The notes under the pieces were generated by a model. The model searched no databases, was not told the DNA's origin, and saw only the letters and a list, made by a program, of their open reading frames with translations. DNA of 64,000 nt from an uncultured Lachnospiraceae bacterium (lineage in GTDB: Bacteria > Bacillota > Clostridia > Lachnospirales > Lachnospiraceae): contig URCR01000006.1 in the NCBI GenBank assembly GCA_900546325.1, positions 1-64,000 of the forward strand. Direction: 5' to 3'. The translations under genes and the position numbers were made by a program. Positions 23,490 through 32,783 of the stretch are shown here, in pieces. The first letter of the stretch is position 1, and each line of letters begins with the position of its first letter.

Positions 23490-26483
23490 TTAGTCAAGAT
23501 ATTTTTTTCTTGCAGTCTCTTTTTCCGTTCCCGCCTCTATCATCTGCAGTGTAAATGCCATCGAGAAATCCTGACGTTTTACTTTGGCACGTTCAACCTG
23601 TTCTTCCCCGCAGCTGTTGCTTCCGAGTCCGGAATGTTTGTAATCCAGATGGATGATCACATCATCTGCCCTCTCCATCTGCCATGCATGGTCGGCTTTT
23701 TCCAGACTTTCGTCCGTATAATTGGACAGATTCAATCCAAGCGGTGCTTCCATCGTGCAGAGCATTGCCTTTTTGCCATCTCCGATCGAGAACCATTTGA
23801 CATCTTCCCGATGTCCGTTCTCCTGTGGATATACATAGTTTGTCATCATGCCATCCACGCTGCTCTCATAGATTCCCATAAAGGCAGCTTCTTTGCTGTC
23901 CACATAGTTTTCTCCGAATCCTCTTCCGTACCACATCGCATTCTGAAGTTCTTTATTTCCTTTCATCAGAACACCAATGCGCGGAAGGAATGCCGGTTCT
24001 TCTTTTCCGTTCTGTACGGTTTTTGCATTCAATGTCACTTTCACCTGTCCGCAGGAGTATACATTGTACTCATAATCACATACAAATCCCCATGACTGAT
24101 TGTAACATCCGAAGTATTTTCCGATCGCTACTGTCACGCAGCCTTCTTTTTCGTGATAGCGGAAGTATTCTGTCTGCTCACATGGCTTCTGAAGGAAATA
24201 CTTGTTCATCCAGTCCTCTTTTTTGTACATATCGTTGTCGATCGTTGCACGGTAGACACTCATCTTTGGTCCCGCAGTTAAAAATTCTCTGTCGCCTGAG
24301 GAAACAGAAAGCAGTGTTCCAAATACCGAATGGAACTGCACTGTGATCTTCTCATTTTGTACCGTCAGGATTCCTTTTTCTTCTGTGACCTGAAGTGTTT
24401 CTCCCTGCGGGCGTTCCTCCAGTACCTCTGCGTGGATTTCCATCGGGAACTGTGCTCTTACAAGTTCATGACCTGCCGGCGCATAAAGTGTTTCCTCTTT
24501 CTCGCAGATAGAAATATTTAAATAGTAATCCACATTTTTCTCCGCCTCAAACGGTGCATATGGAATCTGAATCTTCTGTGTCTCCTGAGGTTCTGCCGCA
24601 AGTTCTGTAATTCTTCCTTCCTGCACTGTCTGATCCTCTGCCTGAATCCACCATCTCAGTTCCAGATGGGACAGATTTCGGAAATCATAATAATTTTTCA
24701 GCTGGATTTCTCTATATTTTCCCGGTACCTTTGTCACTTCCACCGGTGCGATCACCTGCTTATATTCTGCCAGTGCCGGAGACGGAGTGCGGTCCGGCAT
24801 CAGAAGTCCGTCAATACAGAAGTTTCCATTTGTCGGGAAATCTCCATAGTTTCCACCATAGCGGTAATATTCATGTCCGTCTTCTTCTGTGTAGATTCCG
24901 TGATCATACCATTCCCAGATAAATCCGCCCTGAAGTCTTTTGTATTTCCGGAACAGCTCCTGATGTTCTTTGAGACCTCCCGGTCCATTTCCCATCGCAT
25001 GTCCGTATTCACACATCACATGCGGTTTGTTGCCTTTTATCTGATATTCTGCAATCTCTTTGAGCGGTTTTAATCTTGTGTACATCGTAGAGTAAACGTC
25101 GGTCACTTCTGCCTCGAAGTCTCCCTCATAGTGAACAAGTCTTGTGTCATCCAGCTTGCGGATTGCCTCTGCCGCACTGCGGAAGTTGCATCCAAATGTA
25201 GACTCATTCCCCATCGACCACATAATGATACATGGATGATTGCGGTCACGTTTCACCATTCTGACACTTCGGTCCACATAGGATTTTTTCCACTCCGGAT
25301 CATCTGTGATCCATTTGTAATTTCCTGTCCACTCAAATCCATGACATTCCAGATCCGCCTCATCAATCACATACAGTCCATATTCATCGCACAAATCGTA
25401 GAGATATTCATTTGCCGGATAGTGAGAGCAGCGCACGGCATTGATATTGTGCTGCTTCATCAGAACGATATCTGCCTTTGTCTGTTCATAGGTGACACAT
25501 CTTCCTTCCTTCGGATTGTAATCATGATGGTTCACTCCGTTTAACAGAATGACAGTGTTGTTGACGCGGAAATTCTGATCGATGATCTCGACTCTTCTAA
25601 ATCCGGTTCTGACCTGCACTTCGTGCTCTCCCGCCGAGACGGTCAGCACATAAAGTTCCGGTGTCTCTGCTGTCCAAGGCTTGATCTCTCCGACTTTTTC
25701 TGACCAGTCCGCTTTCTTTTCTTCTGTCCGGCATGTTCCCTCCGCGATCGTCTGTCCGTCTTTTTCCAGTTTCCATGTCAGTGTCACATCGCACTTTGTT
25801 TTTACAGAGACATTTAAAATTCCGTTTTTGTAGCTGTCATCCAGAGTTCCATCGACAGAGCAGTCCAAAATACTGTTTTTCGGTTCGTTGATCAGTTCCA
25901 CATCCCGGAAAATCCCAGACATCCACCACATATCCTGATCTTCCAGATAAGTTCCGTCTGACCATTTATAAACCCGGACCGTAATGTCATTTTCTCCCGC
26001 CTCCACAAGCTCTGTAATATCAAATTCACTTGGAAGTCTGCTCACCTTGCTGTATCCGGCATGAACGCCGTTTACCCACACGTCAAACGCACTGTCCACC
26101 CCGTGAAATTTTAAAATCGTATCATTCTTTAACCAGTTCTCATCCAAAACTACCGTTCTCTTATAGATTCCTGTCGGGTTCTCTGTCGGGACAAATGGAG
26201 GATTGACCGGAAACAGATACAGTACATCTGTGTAGTGCATGTGGTCATATCCCCGTAATTGCCAAACGGATGGAACATCAATCTGATTCCATCCCTGCAT
26301 GTTCGTCTCTTTATTCATAAACCCTTCAGGAGATAATTCCGGTGCTTCCAGATACAAAAAGTTCCACTCTCCGTTCAATGTCTTTTTGGGAGCGGAATCC
26401 TGATAGAAAACAGTTCTGGCCTCTCTTCTTCCGATATGTTCTACTGCTATGTCTTCCCATCTTTTTCTTTCTCGCCTTACCAT
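23490..26483 (-). CDS. lacZ: GH2 beta-galactosidase, LacZ type
   Basis: The 997-residue protein has the five-domain LacZ layout: a sugar-binding jelly roll (about 40-215), two immunoglobulin-like domains flanking the TIM barrel (about 320-610), and the C-terminal Bgal_small_N domain (about 730-985). The acid/base Glu is in WSMGNESTFG (about residue 427) and the nucleophile Glu in VMCEYGHAMGN (about 492). DEADLECHGFEW carries the metal-binding Glu and the family His. No signal peptide is present. The ATG at 26483 has GAGGAGA upstream; an earlier ATG at 26564 is less likely. Placement after the sugar permeases implies intracellular hydrolysis of an imported beta-galactoside or galactose-containing oligosaccharide. 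Confidence 0.95.
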   Translation of the reverse strand: MVRRERKRWEDIAVEHIGRREARTVFYQDSAPKKTLNGEWNFLYLEAPELSPEGFMNKETNMQGWNQIDVPSVWQLRGYDHMHYTDVLYLFPVNPPFVPTENPTGIYKRTVVLDENWLKNDTILKFHGVDSAFDVWVNGVHAGYSKVSRLPSEFDITELVEAGENDITVRVYKWSDGTYLEDQDMWWMSGIFRDVELINEPKNSILDCSVDGTLDDSYKNGILNVSVKTKCDVTLTWKLEKDGQTIAEGTCRTEEKKADWSEKVGEIKPWTAETPELYVLTVSAGEHEVQVRTGFRRVEIIDQNFRVNNTVILLNGVNHHDYNPKEGRCVTYEQTKADIVLMKQHNINAVRCSHYPANEYLYDLCDEYGLYVIDEADLECHGFEWTGNYKWITDDPEWKKSYVDRSVRMVKRDRNHPCIIMWSMGNESTFGCNFRSAAEAIRKLDDTRLVHYEGDFEAEVTDVYSTMYTRLKPLKEIAEYQIKGNKPHVMCEYGHAMGNGPGGLKEHQELFRKYKRLQGGFIWEWYDHGIYTEEDGHEYYRYGGNYGDFPTNGNFCIDGLLMPDRTPSPALAEYKQVIAPVEVTKVPGKYREIQLKNYYDFRNLSHLELRWWIQAEDQTVQEGRITELAAEPQETQKIQIPYAPFEAEKNVDYYLNISICEKEETLYAPAGHELVRAQFPMEIHAEVLEERPQGETLQVTEEKGILTVQNEKITVQFHSVFGTLLSVSSGDREFLTAGPKMSVYRATIDNDMYKKEDWMNKYFLQKPCEQTEYFRYHEKEGCVTVAIGKYFGCYNQSWGFVCDYEYNVYSCGQVKVTLNAKTVQNGKEEPAFLPRIGVLMKGNKELQNAMWYGRGFGENYVDSKEAAFMGIYESSVDGMMTNYVYPQENGHREDVKWFSIGDGKKAMLCTMEAPLGLNLSNYTDESLEKADHAWQMERADDVIIHLDYKHSGLGSNSCGEEQVERAKVKRQDFSMAFTLQMIEAGTEKETARKKYLD

Positions 26484-26601
26484 GTATAAATCTCCTCGTC
26501 TTATTTTATTTTTTCTTATATCCGCAGAAATCCCCTCCTGCTTTTGGCACCTTTTCCGGTGCACCCGCTGCAGACAGAAACTCCTGCGGATCCGTTTTTT
26601 C

Positions 26602-27423
26602 TTATTTGATCGAACCGCTTGTGCCTTCTACAATATACTTCTGAGCAAAAATGAAAACCAGAATCGGCGGAATGATCATGATGACTGTGATACAGAGCAT
26701 CGGAATGATCTGTGTCTCATGCACTCCCTTGAAAGAAGCAAGTCCAAGTGCCAGTGTATATTTACTTCTATCCTGTAAGAAAATCAATGGTCCAAGATAG
26801 TCGTTCCATACACTGATCATATTGAGCACGCCGACCAGAATCAAGGAAGGTTTCAGAATCGGCATGAAGATCTTCCAGTAAATCTGGAATGCATTCGCAC
26901 CGTCAATCCGTGCTGCCTCCTCAAAATCTCTCGGCACTCCCATCAAGAACTGTCTCATCAGGAATATGTAGTATGCAGATCCAAACCATGCCGGAATGAT
27001 CAGCGGTTTCAATGTGTTGATCCATCCGAACATTTTAAATTCCATATACTGCGGGATCATTGTAACATCCCACGGAATCATCATTGTAGAGAGAAGGATC
27101 ATAAAGAGAACATTCTTTCCCTTAAAGTTGTATCTGGCAAATCCATATGCAACGAGGGAACAGGAAAGTACCTGACCTGCTGTTGTTCCGACTGTTACCA
27201 GAATAGAATTCAATAAATAGGTTCCGAAAGGCTGTGCCTCCCACGCCTCTTTAAAGTTTCCAAAAAGCCATTTTTCCGGAAAAAGCTTTGGCGGATATGC
27301 GATCGCCTCTGCCTCGGTCTTAAATGTTGTAAACAACATGTACACAAAAGGTGCCAGGAAGTAAACAGCGACAAGTGTCAGCAGTGTATAAATAATGACT
27401 TTTGATTTTTTTGACATTTTCAT
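26602..27423 (-). CDS. Sugar ABC transporter permease, MalG/LacG type
   Basis: The 273-residue inner-membrane permease has six hydrophobic helices. Its EAA cytoplasmic loop reads EAARIDGANAFQIYWKIFMP (near residue 185), which docks the ATPase in carbohydrate (CUT1) importers. The ATG shares the A of the TAATG overlap with the upstream permease gene, so the two are translationally coupled. It is the second permease of a binding-protein-dependent system whose ATPase is not encoded nearby, as is common in Firmicutes using a shared MsmX-type ATPase. Confidence 0.94.
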   Translation of the reverse strand: MKMSKKSKVIIYTLLTLVAVYFLAPFVYMLFTTFKTEAEAIAYPPKLFPEKWLFGNFKEAWEAQPFGTYLLNSILVTVGTTAGQVLSCSLVAYGFARYNFKGKNVLFMILLSTMMIPWDVTMIPQYMEFKMFGWINTLKPLIIPAWFGSAYYIFLMRQFLMGVPRDFEEAARIDGANAFQIYWKIFMPILKPSLILVGVLNMISVWNDYLGPLIFLQDRSKYTLALGLASFKGVHETQIIPMLCITVIMIIPPILVFIFAQKYIVEGTSGSIK

Positions 27424-28355
27424 TACTTTCTACCCCCTCTTTTGTGTTTCTTTTGTTTTTTACTTCCTCCTGCCTCTGTCTCGTAGAATACCCATGCAGA
27501 GGAAGATTTAAATACAAGCGCTGTCAGAAGCAGGATGATAATGAACATTACCCATGCATTTGCACTGGCATATCCAAGCTTATGATGCTTAAACGCATTG
27601 TTGTATGTATACAGTCCATAGAAATAAGTAGATTTCAGCGGACCTCCTCCTGTGAGCAGCATAACAAGTGTTACCTGCTGGAAGGAACTGATGATCGAAG
27701 TGATCAGGTTAAACAAAATCGTCGGTGTGATGATTGGCAGTGTGATGCTGAAAAACTGTCTTGCCGGACTTGCTCCGTCGATAGAAGCAGCCTCATACAC
27801 ATCGATCGGAATGTTTTTAATATCTGTGTAAAAGATCAGCATCATCGTACCGACACCGAACGCACTGGCAAGCACAACCGCGAACAGTGCCCACGCAGGA
27901 TCGACGAGCCATTTCGGTCCTTCGATTCCAAGAAGAGATAACAGGTAGTTTAACACTCCATACTCTCCGTTTAAGATCCATCCCCAGATAATCGATGTTG
28001 CGACACCGGAGATTACTGCCGGAATATAGAAAATCGTACGATAAATCTTCACACCTTTGACCGGCTGTGTGATCAGCATTGCAAGGAACAATGCAATTCC
28101 CATGTTCAGCGGTACAAAGATTGCTGCATATTTCAAACTGATCGTCAGTGATTTCCAAAACTGCTTATCACTTGTGAACATCTCAATGTAGTTGCCAAGT
28201 CCCCTGAATTCCGGTGCGGCTGTCAGCGGCCAGTCGAAAAAGCTCATGATCAGAGACAAGATCAGCGGTCCTACCGTAAATACTACAAACCCTATGATCC
28301 AAGGCATGATAAACAGATATGGAGTTGCAGTTTTCAGAAATTTCTTTTGTTTCAT
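27423..28355 (-). CDS. Sugar ABC transporter permease, MalF/LacF type
   Basis: The 310-residue membrane protein has an N-terminal helix followed by five more, and an EAA loop reading EAASIDGASPARQFFSITLP (near residue 205). It pairs with the MalG-type permease immediately downstream to form the channel of a CUT1 importer. The C-terminus is very basic (KKQKKHKRGGRK), fitting a cytoplasmic end. GGGAGGAAAG precedes the start. It lies 40 nt downstream of the binding-protein gene. Confidence 0.94.
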   Translation of the reverse strand: MKQKKFLKTATPYLFIMPWIIGFVVFTVGPLILSLIMSFFDWPLTAAPEFRGLGNYIEMFTSDKQFWKSLTISLKYAAIFVPLNMGIALFLAMLITQPVKGVKIYRTIFYIPAVISGVATSIIWGWILNGEYGVLNYLLSLLGIEGPKWLVDPAWALFAVVLASAFGVGTMMLIFYTDIKNIPIDVYEAASIDGASPARQFFSITLPIITPTILFNLITSIISSFQQVTLVMLLTGGGPLKSTYFYGLYTYNNAFKHHKLGYASANAWVMFIIILLLTALVFKSSSAWVFYETEAGGSKKQKKHKRGGRK

Positions 28356-28395
28356 TCTTTCTTTCCTCCCATCGGGATCAAATCAGTGTCCTCGG

Positions 28396-29631
28396 TTACT
28401 GCTGTGCTGCCTCATCTAAGACATCTGACGGGTTTTCCAGTACGCTTGGATTGAATATCTGCTCAAACGATAAAGAAAGGTTCTCTGATAACTCTGACCA
28501 TTCATCGATAATGAAGCTTGCCGGAGTATACCCGTCACTTTGTTCCAGCATCGTGTAGAACGGTGCGTACTGCGGCTGTTCCATAATTTTCTCGGATTCC
28601 ACAACACTGTTTAAAACAGGAAGTTCCAGACCGATTCTCTCTTTGTTTAACTCCTCGCTTGTCCAGAATTTTACAAATTCCCATGCCTCATCTTTATGCT
28701 TGGAATCTTTTGAGATAGAGATTCCGGAAGAGCTTAAGATACTTACTGACGGATGATCCGCATCTGCGAAAGACGGAATATTTACCACGCCATAGTTCAT
28801 ACCGTCCTCCTCCAGAGAATCGATCGCCCAGGAACCATACACATACATTGCCGTGTTCCCCGCACGGAATTCATCTGTACCGGTCTTCTCTGTAGCAACT
28901 GCATATTCTTCCTTTTCCATTTCCTGGAACATCTCAAATACTTCTTTTGACTTCTTCGAGTTCAGATTCTTCTCAAGATTTCCATCTTCATCTGTGTAAG
29001 CTGTTCCGTTGCTCCATAAATACATTTCAAAATCATACGGGTCCGGTTTCATCTGGAAAGAAAAGCCTTTAACACCACATTTCTCATAAATTGTCTTCGC
29101 TGCTTTTTGGAGATCATCCCATGTCCAGTCATTTGTCGGTTCCGCAATCCCTGCCTCGGCGAACAGATCTTTGTTGTAGAACAATGCATGTGTCGTAAAC
29201 CCTACCGGAATTCCGTAAGTAGTACCATCCAGTGAATTATAGTTCCAAAGTGTATCATAGAAATTGGATTTGTAATCTTCTCCCTCTTTTTCGATATACG
29301 AATCCAATGGCTCCAGTCCATCTGCATACGCCGGGTAATTCCACATGTACATCACATCCGGTGTATCTCCGGATCCCATACCGGCGCTGATTTTCGTATC
29401 AAAATCACTTCCGTATGCTTCCAGTGTCACTTCGATGTCTTCGTGTTCCGCATTAAACTGATCTACAAGTTTCTGCTGACGATCCACATCTTCCGCAGTA
29501 TCCCATGATGCAAAACGAAGTTTTACCTTTCCGTTGCTTGCTTCTTCTTTCTCTTCCTTGCTGCCGCAGCCGCCTAAAATTGTCGTTGCTGTCATTGTCA
29601 AAATAAGTATTCCCACCAGTTTCTTCTTCAT
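28396..29631 (-). CDS. Extracellular sugar-binding lipoprotein
   Basis: The 411-residue protein begins at ATG 29631 (GCGAGGAGG site) with a lipoprotein signal peptide, KKKLVGILILTMTATTILGG then the lipidated Cys at about residue 22. The mature part is a family 1 solute-binding protein: LRFASWDTAEDVDRQQKLVD at the start, GSGDTPDVMYMWNYPAYADG near 95, and a C-terminal lobe ending in a helical segment. It should capture the oligosaccharide outside the membrane and hand it to the two permeases downstream. It is the promoter-proximal gene of the sugar operon and follows a strong promoter with palindromic operators. Ligand unknown. Confidence 0.94.
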   Translation of the reverse strand: MKKKLVGILILTMTATTILGGCGSKEEKEEASNGKVKLRFASWDTAEDVDRQQKLVDQFNAEHEDIEVTLEAYGSDFDTKISAGMGSGDTPDVMYMWNYPAYADGLEPLDSYIEKEGEDYKSNFYDTLWNYNSLDGTTYGIPVGFTTHALFYNKDLFAEAGIAEPTNDWTWDDLQKAAKTIYEKCGVKGFSFQMKPDPYDFEMYLWSNGTAYTDEDGNLEKNLNSKKSKEVFEMFQEMEKEEYAVATEKTGTDEFRAGNTAMYVYGSWAIDSLEEDGMNYGVVNIPSFADADHPSVSILSSSGISISKDSKHKDEAWEFVKFWTSEELNKERIGLELPVLNSVVESEKIMEQPQYAPFYTMLEQSDGYTPASFIIDEWSELSENLSLSFEQIFNPSVLENPSDVLDEAAQQ

Positions 29632-29664
29632 GTCGTTTCCTCCTCGCTTTTTTAGTATGTGGTT

Positions 29665-29713
29665 ATTATATTCTTTACTAAGTAAAAAGTCAATGTTTTT
29701 ACTAAACAAGTAA
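29665..29713 (-). promoter_or_regulatory. Sugar operon promoter with two palindromic operator-like sites
   Basis: On the minus strand TTGACT (29688-29693), a 17-nt spacer and perfect TATAAT (29665-29670) form a strong promoter. Between the boxes lies the 13-bp palindrome TTTACT-A-AGTAAA (29674-29686). Just upstream of the -35 lies a second inverted repeat with the same half-site, TTACT-n5-AGTAA (29699-29713). The shared TTACT half-site supports a dimeric repressor, probably the LacI-type protein encoded at the end of the operon. The repeat lacks the central CG of most LacI operators, which leaves the regulator open. Confidence 0.75.
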
Positions 29714-29897
29714 TTCATTTTGTATATTTTACTTATTTTAACTTCCTATTTTTGTGTATTTTTCACAATAAATTTTGTCCTTATTATGCTTATATCAATT
29801 CTAAGCAGTCTGCATCAATTCATTTTTACTGATTCTTGTGATCTTTTCACTCGTCATTTTTCTTTTCTTTTTCTATTCTAAGGAAATGATAGCAACG

Positions 29898-29931
29898 AAA
29901 AAAGCACCCACTTTCTATCGTGGATGCCTTT
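29898..29931 (-). terminator. Terminator of the tdh-kbl operon
   Basis: On the minus strand GCATCCAC pairs with GTGGGTGC around an 8-nt loop, followed by six T, 35 nt after the kbl stop. The rest of the 29632-29965 spacer is the AT-rich upstream region of the sugar operon promoter. Confidence 0.85.
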
Positions 29932-29965
29932 TCTTTATAATAGTTAATCATGGAGTAAGCAATAT

Positions 29966-31168
29966 TTATTTGTTCAGTCCCATTTCTTCTCTTACTTCGA
30001 TGAAGCATTTTACAATGAAGTCGATATCTTCTTTTGTATGGCTTGCGCATACCTGTGTACGGATTCTTGCTTTTCCCTTCGGAACTACCGGATAAGAGAA
30101 CGCAACAACGTATACTCCTTTTGCTCTCATACGTTCTGCAAATTCTGCCGCTGTCACTTCATCGTATAACATTACAGGTACACATGGATGTGTTCCCATG
30201 ATGATATCAAATCCGTTGTCTACAAGTTGTTTACGATAGTATGCTGTTGTCTCTTCTAAGTGGTCACGAAGCTCTGTGCTTTCCTCCAACATATTGAACA
30301 TCTCAATACTTGCACCTGCGATTGCCGGAGCGAGTGAGTTGGAGAATAAGTACGGACGGCTTCTCTGACGGAGAAGATCAATGATTTCTTTTCTTCCGGA
30401 TGTGTATCCGCCTGACGCTCCGCCGAGTGCTTTTCCCAAAGTACCTGTGATGATATCCACACGTCCTTCTACACCGCAGTGCTCTGCTGTTCCACGTCCG
30501 TGAGCTCCGACAAATCCTACTGCATGGCTGTCGTCCACCATAACGAGTGCATTGTATTTATCCGCAAGGTCACACACCCCTTTTAAGTTACAGATGATTC
30601 CGTCCATTGAGAATACACCGTCTGTCGCGATCAGTTTGATTCTTGCCCCTGCTTCGTCTGCCTCTTTTAATTTTGCTTCCAGATCTTCCATATTGTTGTT
30701 CTTATAACGGAAACGTTTTGCTTTGCAGAGACGTACTCCATCGATAATAGAAGCATGGTTTAATTCATCACTGATAACTGCATCGTCTGCTGTTAAGATT
30801 GTCTCAAATAATCCACCGTTTGCATCAAAGCAGGAAGAGTAGAGAATTGTGTCATCTGTTCCGAGGAATCCGGAGATCTTCGCTTCCAGCTGTTTGTGGA
30901 TATCCTGAGTTCCGCAGATGAAACGTACCGATGCAACTCCGTATCCTCTCTCATCGTATGTTCTCTTTGCTGCGTCGATCAGTCTCTGGTTGTCTCCAAG
31001 TCCGAGATAGTTATTTGCACACATGTTGATAACTTCTCTTCCGTCTTCCAGTTTTACTTTTGCGCTCTGTGGAGAAACGATCGGAGCCTCCCCTTTAAAT
31101 AATCCTGCTGCCTTGATGTCTTCTACTTCTTTTGTGTAGATGCTTAAAATATCATTTTTACGTGCCAT
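29966..31168 (-). CDS. kbl: Glycine C-acetyltransferase (2-amino-3-ketobutyrate CoA ligase)
   Basis: This PLP enzyme cleaves 2-amino-3-ketobutyrate with CoA to glycine and acetyl-CoA, the second step of threonine breakdown through Tdh. The 400-residue protein has the alpha-oxoamine synthase pattern: CANNYLGLGDNQRLIDAAK near residue 50, SCFDANGG near 110, DDSHAVGFVGAHGRG near 208 and the PLP lysine in TGTLGKALGGASGGY near 243. The start at 31168 follows a GAAAGGAAG site. It lies 141 nt downstream of tdh on the same strand, and no strong terminator separates them, so the two form an operon. Confidence 0.96.
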   Translation of the reverse strand: MARKNDILSIYTKEVEDIKAAGLFKGEAPIVSPQSAKVKLEDGREVINMCANNYLGLGDNQRLIDAAKRTYDERGYGVASVRFICGTQDIHKQLEAKISGFLGTDDTILYSSCFDANGGLFETILTADDAVISDELNHASIIDGVRLCKAKRFRYKNNNMEDLEAKLKEADEAGARIKLIATDGVFSMDGIICNLKGVCDLADKYNALVMVDDSHAVGFVGAHGRGTAEHCGVEGRVDIITGTLGKALGGASGGYTSGRKEIIDLLRQRSRPYLFSNSLAPAIAGASIEMFNMLEESTELRDHLEETTAYYRKQLVDNGFDIIMGTHPCVPVMLYDEVTAAEFAERMRAKGVYVVAFSYPVVPKGKARIRTQVCASHTKEDIDFIVKCFIEVREEMGLNK

Positions 31169-31309
31169 GTTGAAATCTTCCTTTCTTTCAGACAACTTTT
31201 TGTCATTTTTATCTGTTTTTCAGGAGTAGATTCGGGAATCACCCGCGAAGCCTTCTGTCTCTCCCGCGGATTTTCCCTCCTCTGCTCTGGCATTCTTTCT
31301 TATTCGATC

Positions 31310-32386
31310 TTAAAATTCCTGTGGCTGTGCCTCTAACTGATCTAAGTCTTCCCAGTTCAGGATAACCTTTCCTGACTGTCCGGAAATCATTGCATCAAAT
31401 CCTGCTTTGTATTCTTTGATGTTCAGTCTGTGTGTGATGATATCGGAGATGTCCAGCCCTGCCTGAAGCATTGTAGTCATCTTGTACCATGTATCCCATA
31501 CTTTACGTCCATAGATTCCGCGGATATTCAGTCCGTTCCAAATAACTGTCTCCCAGTTGATCTGTGCATCCGGTCTCTGAAGTCCTAACACTGCGATCTT
31601 ACCGCCGTGCTTCATGTTGTCGATCATGTCTCTGAATCCTGCCTGTGCTCCGGACATTTCCATACCAACGTCAAAACCTTCTGTCATTCCGATTTCCTTC
31701 ATGACATCTTCTAATTTTTCATTTGCAAGATTGACTGTTCTTGTTGCTCCCAATTTTTTTGCAAGGTCCAGACGATACTGGTTAAAGTCTGTGATAACAA
31801 CGTGTCTTGCCCCTGCAAATTTTGCGATTGCCGCTGCCATGATTCCGATCGGTCCTGCCCCTGTGATCAGGACATCTTCTCCTAACACTTCATAAGAAAG
31901 TGCTGTATGTGTCGCATTTCCGAATGGATCAAAGATCGCGTACATCTCTTCCGGAATCGCCGGGTTCGTCGGCCATACATTGGAAGCAGGGATGACAAGG
32001 TATTCTGCAAATGCTCCGTCACGGTTTACTCCCACACCTTTTGCGTCTTTACAGTTTTCTTTGTGTCCTTCCAGACAGTTGCGGCATTTTCCGCATACAA
32101 TATGTCCTTCTCCGGATACGATGTCTCCGATGTTGAACCCTTCTACACCAGATCCCATCTCTACAATCTCTCCGACATATTCATGTCCGGCTGTCTGTCC
32201 TACTGCGATGGTGTGCTGTGCCCATTCATTCCACTGATAAATATGTACGTCTGTTCCACAGATCGCTGTCTTGTGGATCTTGATCTTCACATCGTTTGTA
32301 CCAACTTCCGGAATCGGTACTCTCTTTAATGCAAGTCCCGGAGCTGCTGTTTCTTTTACAAGTGCCCACATTTTGTTATCGTTCAT
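31310..32386 (-). CDS. tdh: L-threonine 3-dehydrogenase
   Basis: The 358-residue zinc-dependent MDR dehydrogenase oxidises threonine to 2-amino-3-ketobutyrate with NAD. The catalytic zinc site begins with KTAICGTDVHIYQWNEW (Cys near residue 43), where the GTDVHIY segment is characteristic of Tdh, and continues with GQTAGHEYVGEI (His near 69). A structural zinc loop with four Cys reads CGKCRNCLEGHKENC (near residues 102-116). The NAD fold has GAGPIGIMAAAIAKFAG near residue 175. It is the first gene of the tdh-kbl unit and has a good promoter of its own. The product of kbl completes the pathway to glycine and acetyl-CoA. Confidence 0.96.
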   Translation of the reverse strand: MNDNKMWALVKETAAPGLALKRVPIPEVGTNDVKIKIHKTAICGTDVHIYQWNEWAQHTIAVGQTAGHEYVGEIVEMGSGVEGFNIGDIVSGEGHIVCGKCRNCLEGHKENCKDAKGVGVNRDGAFAEYLVIPASNVWPTNPAIPEEMYAIFDPFGNATHTALSYEVLGEDVLITGAGPIGIMAAAIAKFAGARHVVITDFNQYRLDLAKKLGATRTVNLANEKLEDVMKEIGMTEGFDVGMEMSGAQAGFRDMIDNMKHGGKIAVLGLQRPDAQINWETVIWNGLNIRGIYGRKVWDTWYKMTTMLQAGLDISDIITHRLNIKEYKAGFDAMISGQSGKVILNWEDLDQLEAQPQEF

Positions 32387-32437
32387 CTTATTTTCCCTCC
32401 GTGTGATTGTGATTCAGTGTGATCACCATTTGTATCT

Positions 32438-32466
32438 ATCATACTCTATTTTGACATTTTTTTCAA
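32438..32466 (-). promoter_or_regulatory. tdh promoter
   Basis: On the minus strand TTGAAA (32461-32466), a 17-nt spacer and TATGAT (32438-32443) lie about 50 nt upstream of the tdh start. It is back to back with the cobalamin riboswitch promoter. Confidence 0.75.
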
Positions 32467-32546
32467 GACTTTTTTCCGCATATCACGAACATTTTTATCT
32501 TGATGTCCGCATGCAGAAAACACTTGTTTTCTCAGAACATTCATCA

Positions 32547-32575
32547 TTGACAGAGGAGAAAAAACACGATACACT
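32547..32575 (+). promoter_or_regulatory. Promoter of the cbiMNQO-cbiK operon
   Basis: TTGACA (32547-32552), a 17-nt spacer and TACACT (32570-32575) would start transcription a few bases before the cobalamin aptamer at 32590. A TATAAT at 32581-32586 is nearby but has no -35 at proper spacing. Confidence 0.7.
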
Positions 32576-32589
32576 CTTCGTATAATTGA

Positions 32590-32747
32590 GTGCAATCAGA
32601 TGCCCGCAAGGGATAATAGGGAAATGAGTGTGATTCTCATACGGTCCCGCCACTGTGTTGGAGGAATCGTCAGCCAATATGCCACTGGGATACCGGGAAG
32701 GCGGCTGGCGGTGTTGATGCCTGAGTCAGAAGACCTGTCTGTTGCAT
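32590..32747 (+). promoter_or_regulatory. Cobalamin riboswitch aptamer upstream of cbiM
   Basis: The aptamer is bounded by a P1 helix, GTGCAA (32590-32595) with TTGCAT (32742-32747). Inside it are the conserved core segments TAGGGAA, CGGTCCCGCCACTG and the B12 box GAGTCAGAAGACCTGTCTG (32723-32741). In this class, binding of a cobalamin closes the aptamer and lowers expression of the downstream transporter or synthesis genes. Here they are the cobalt transporter genes cbiMNQO and the chelatase cbiK. Confidence 0.93.
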
Positions 32748-32783
32748 AAGATTCACACATAGTTACGAGCGATGACTAGGTGT

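Noticed and set aside
32581..32586. TATAAT as -10 box for the cbiM leader
   Set aside because: No -35 lies 16-18 nt upstream and use of this box would start transcription inside the aptamer P1 helix.
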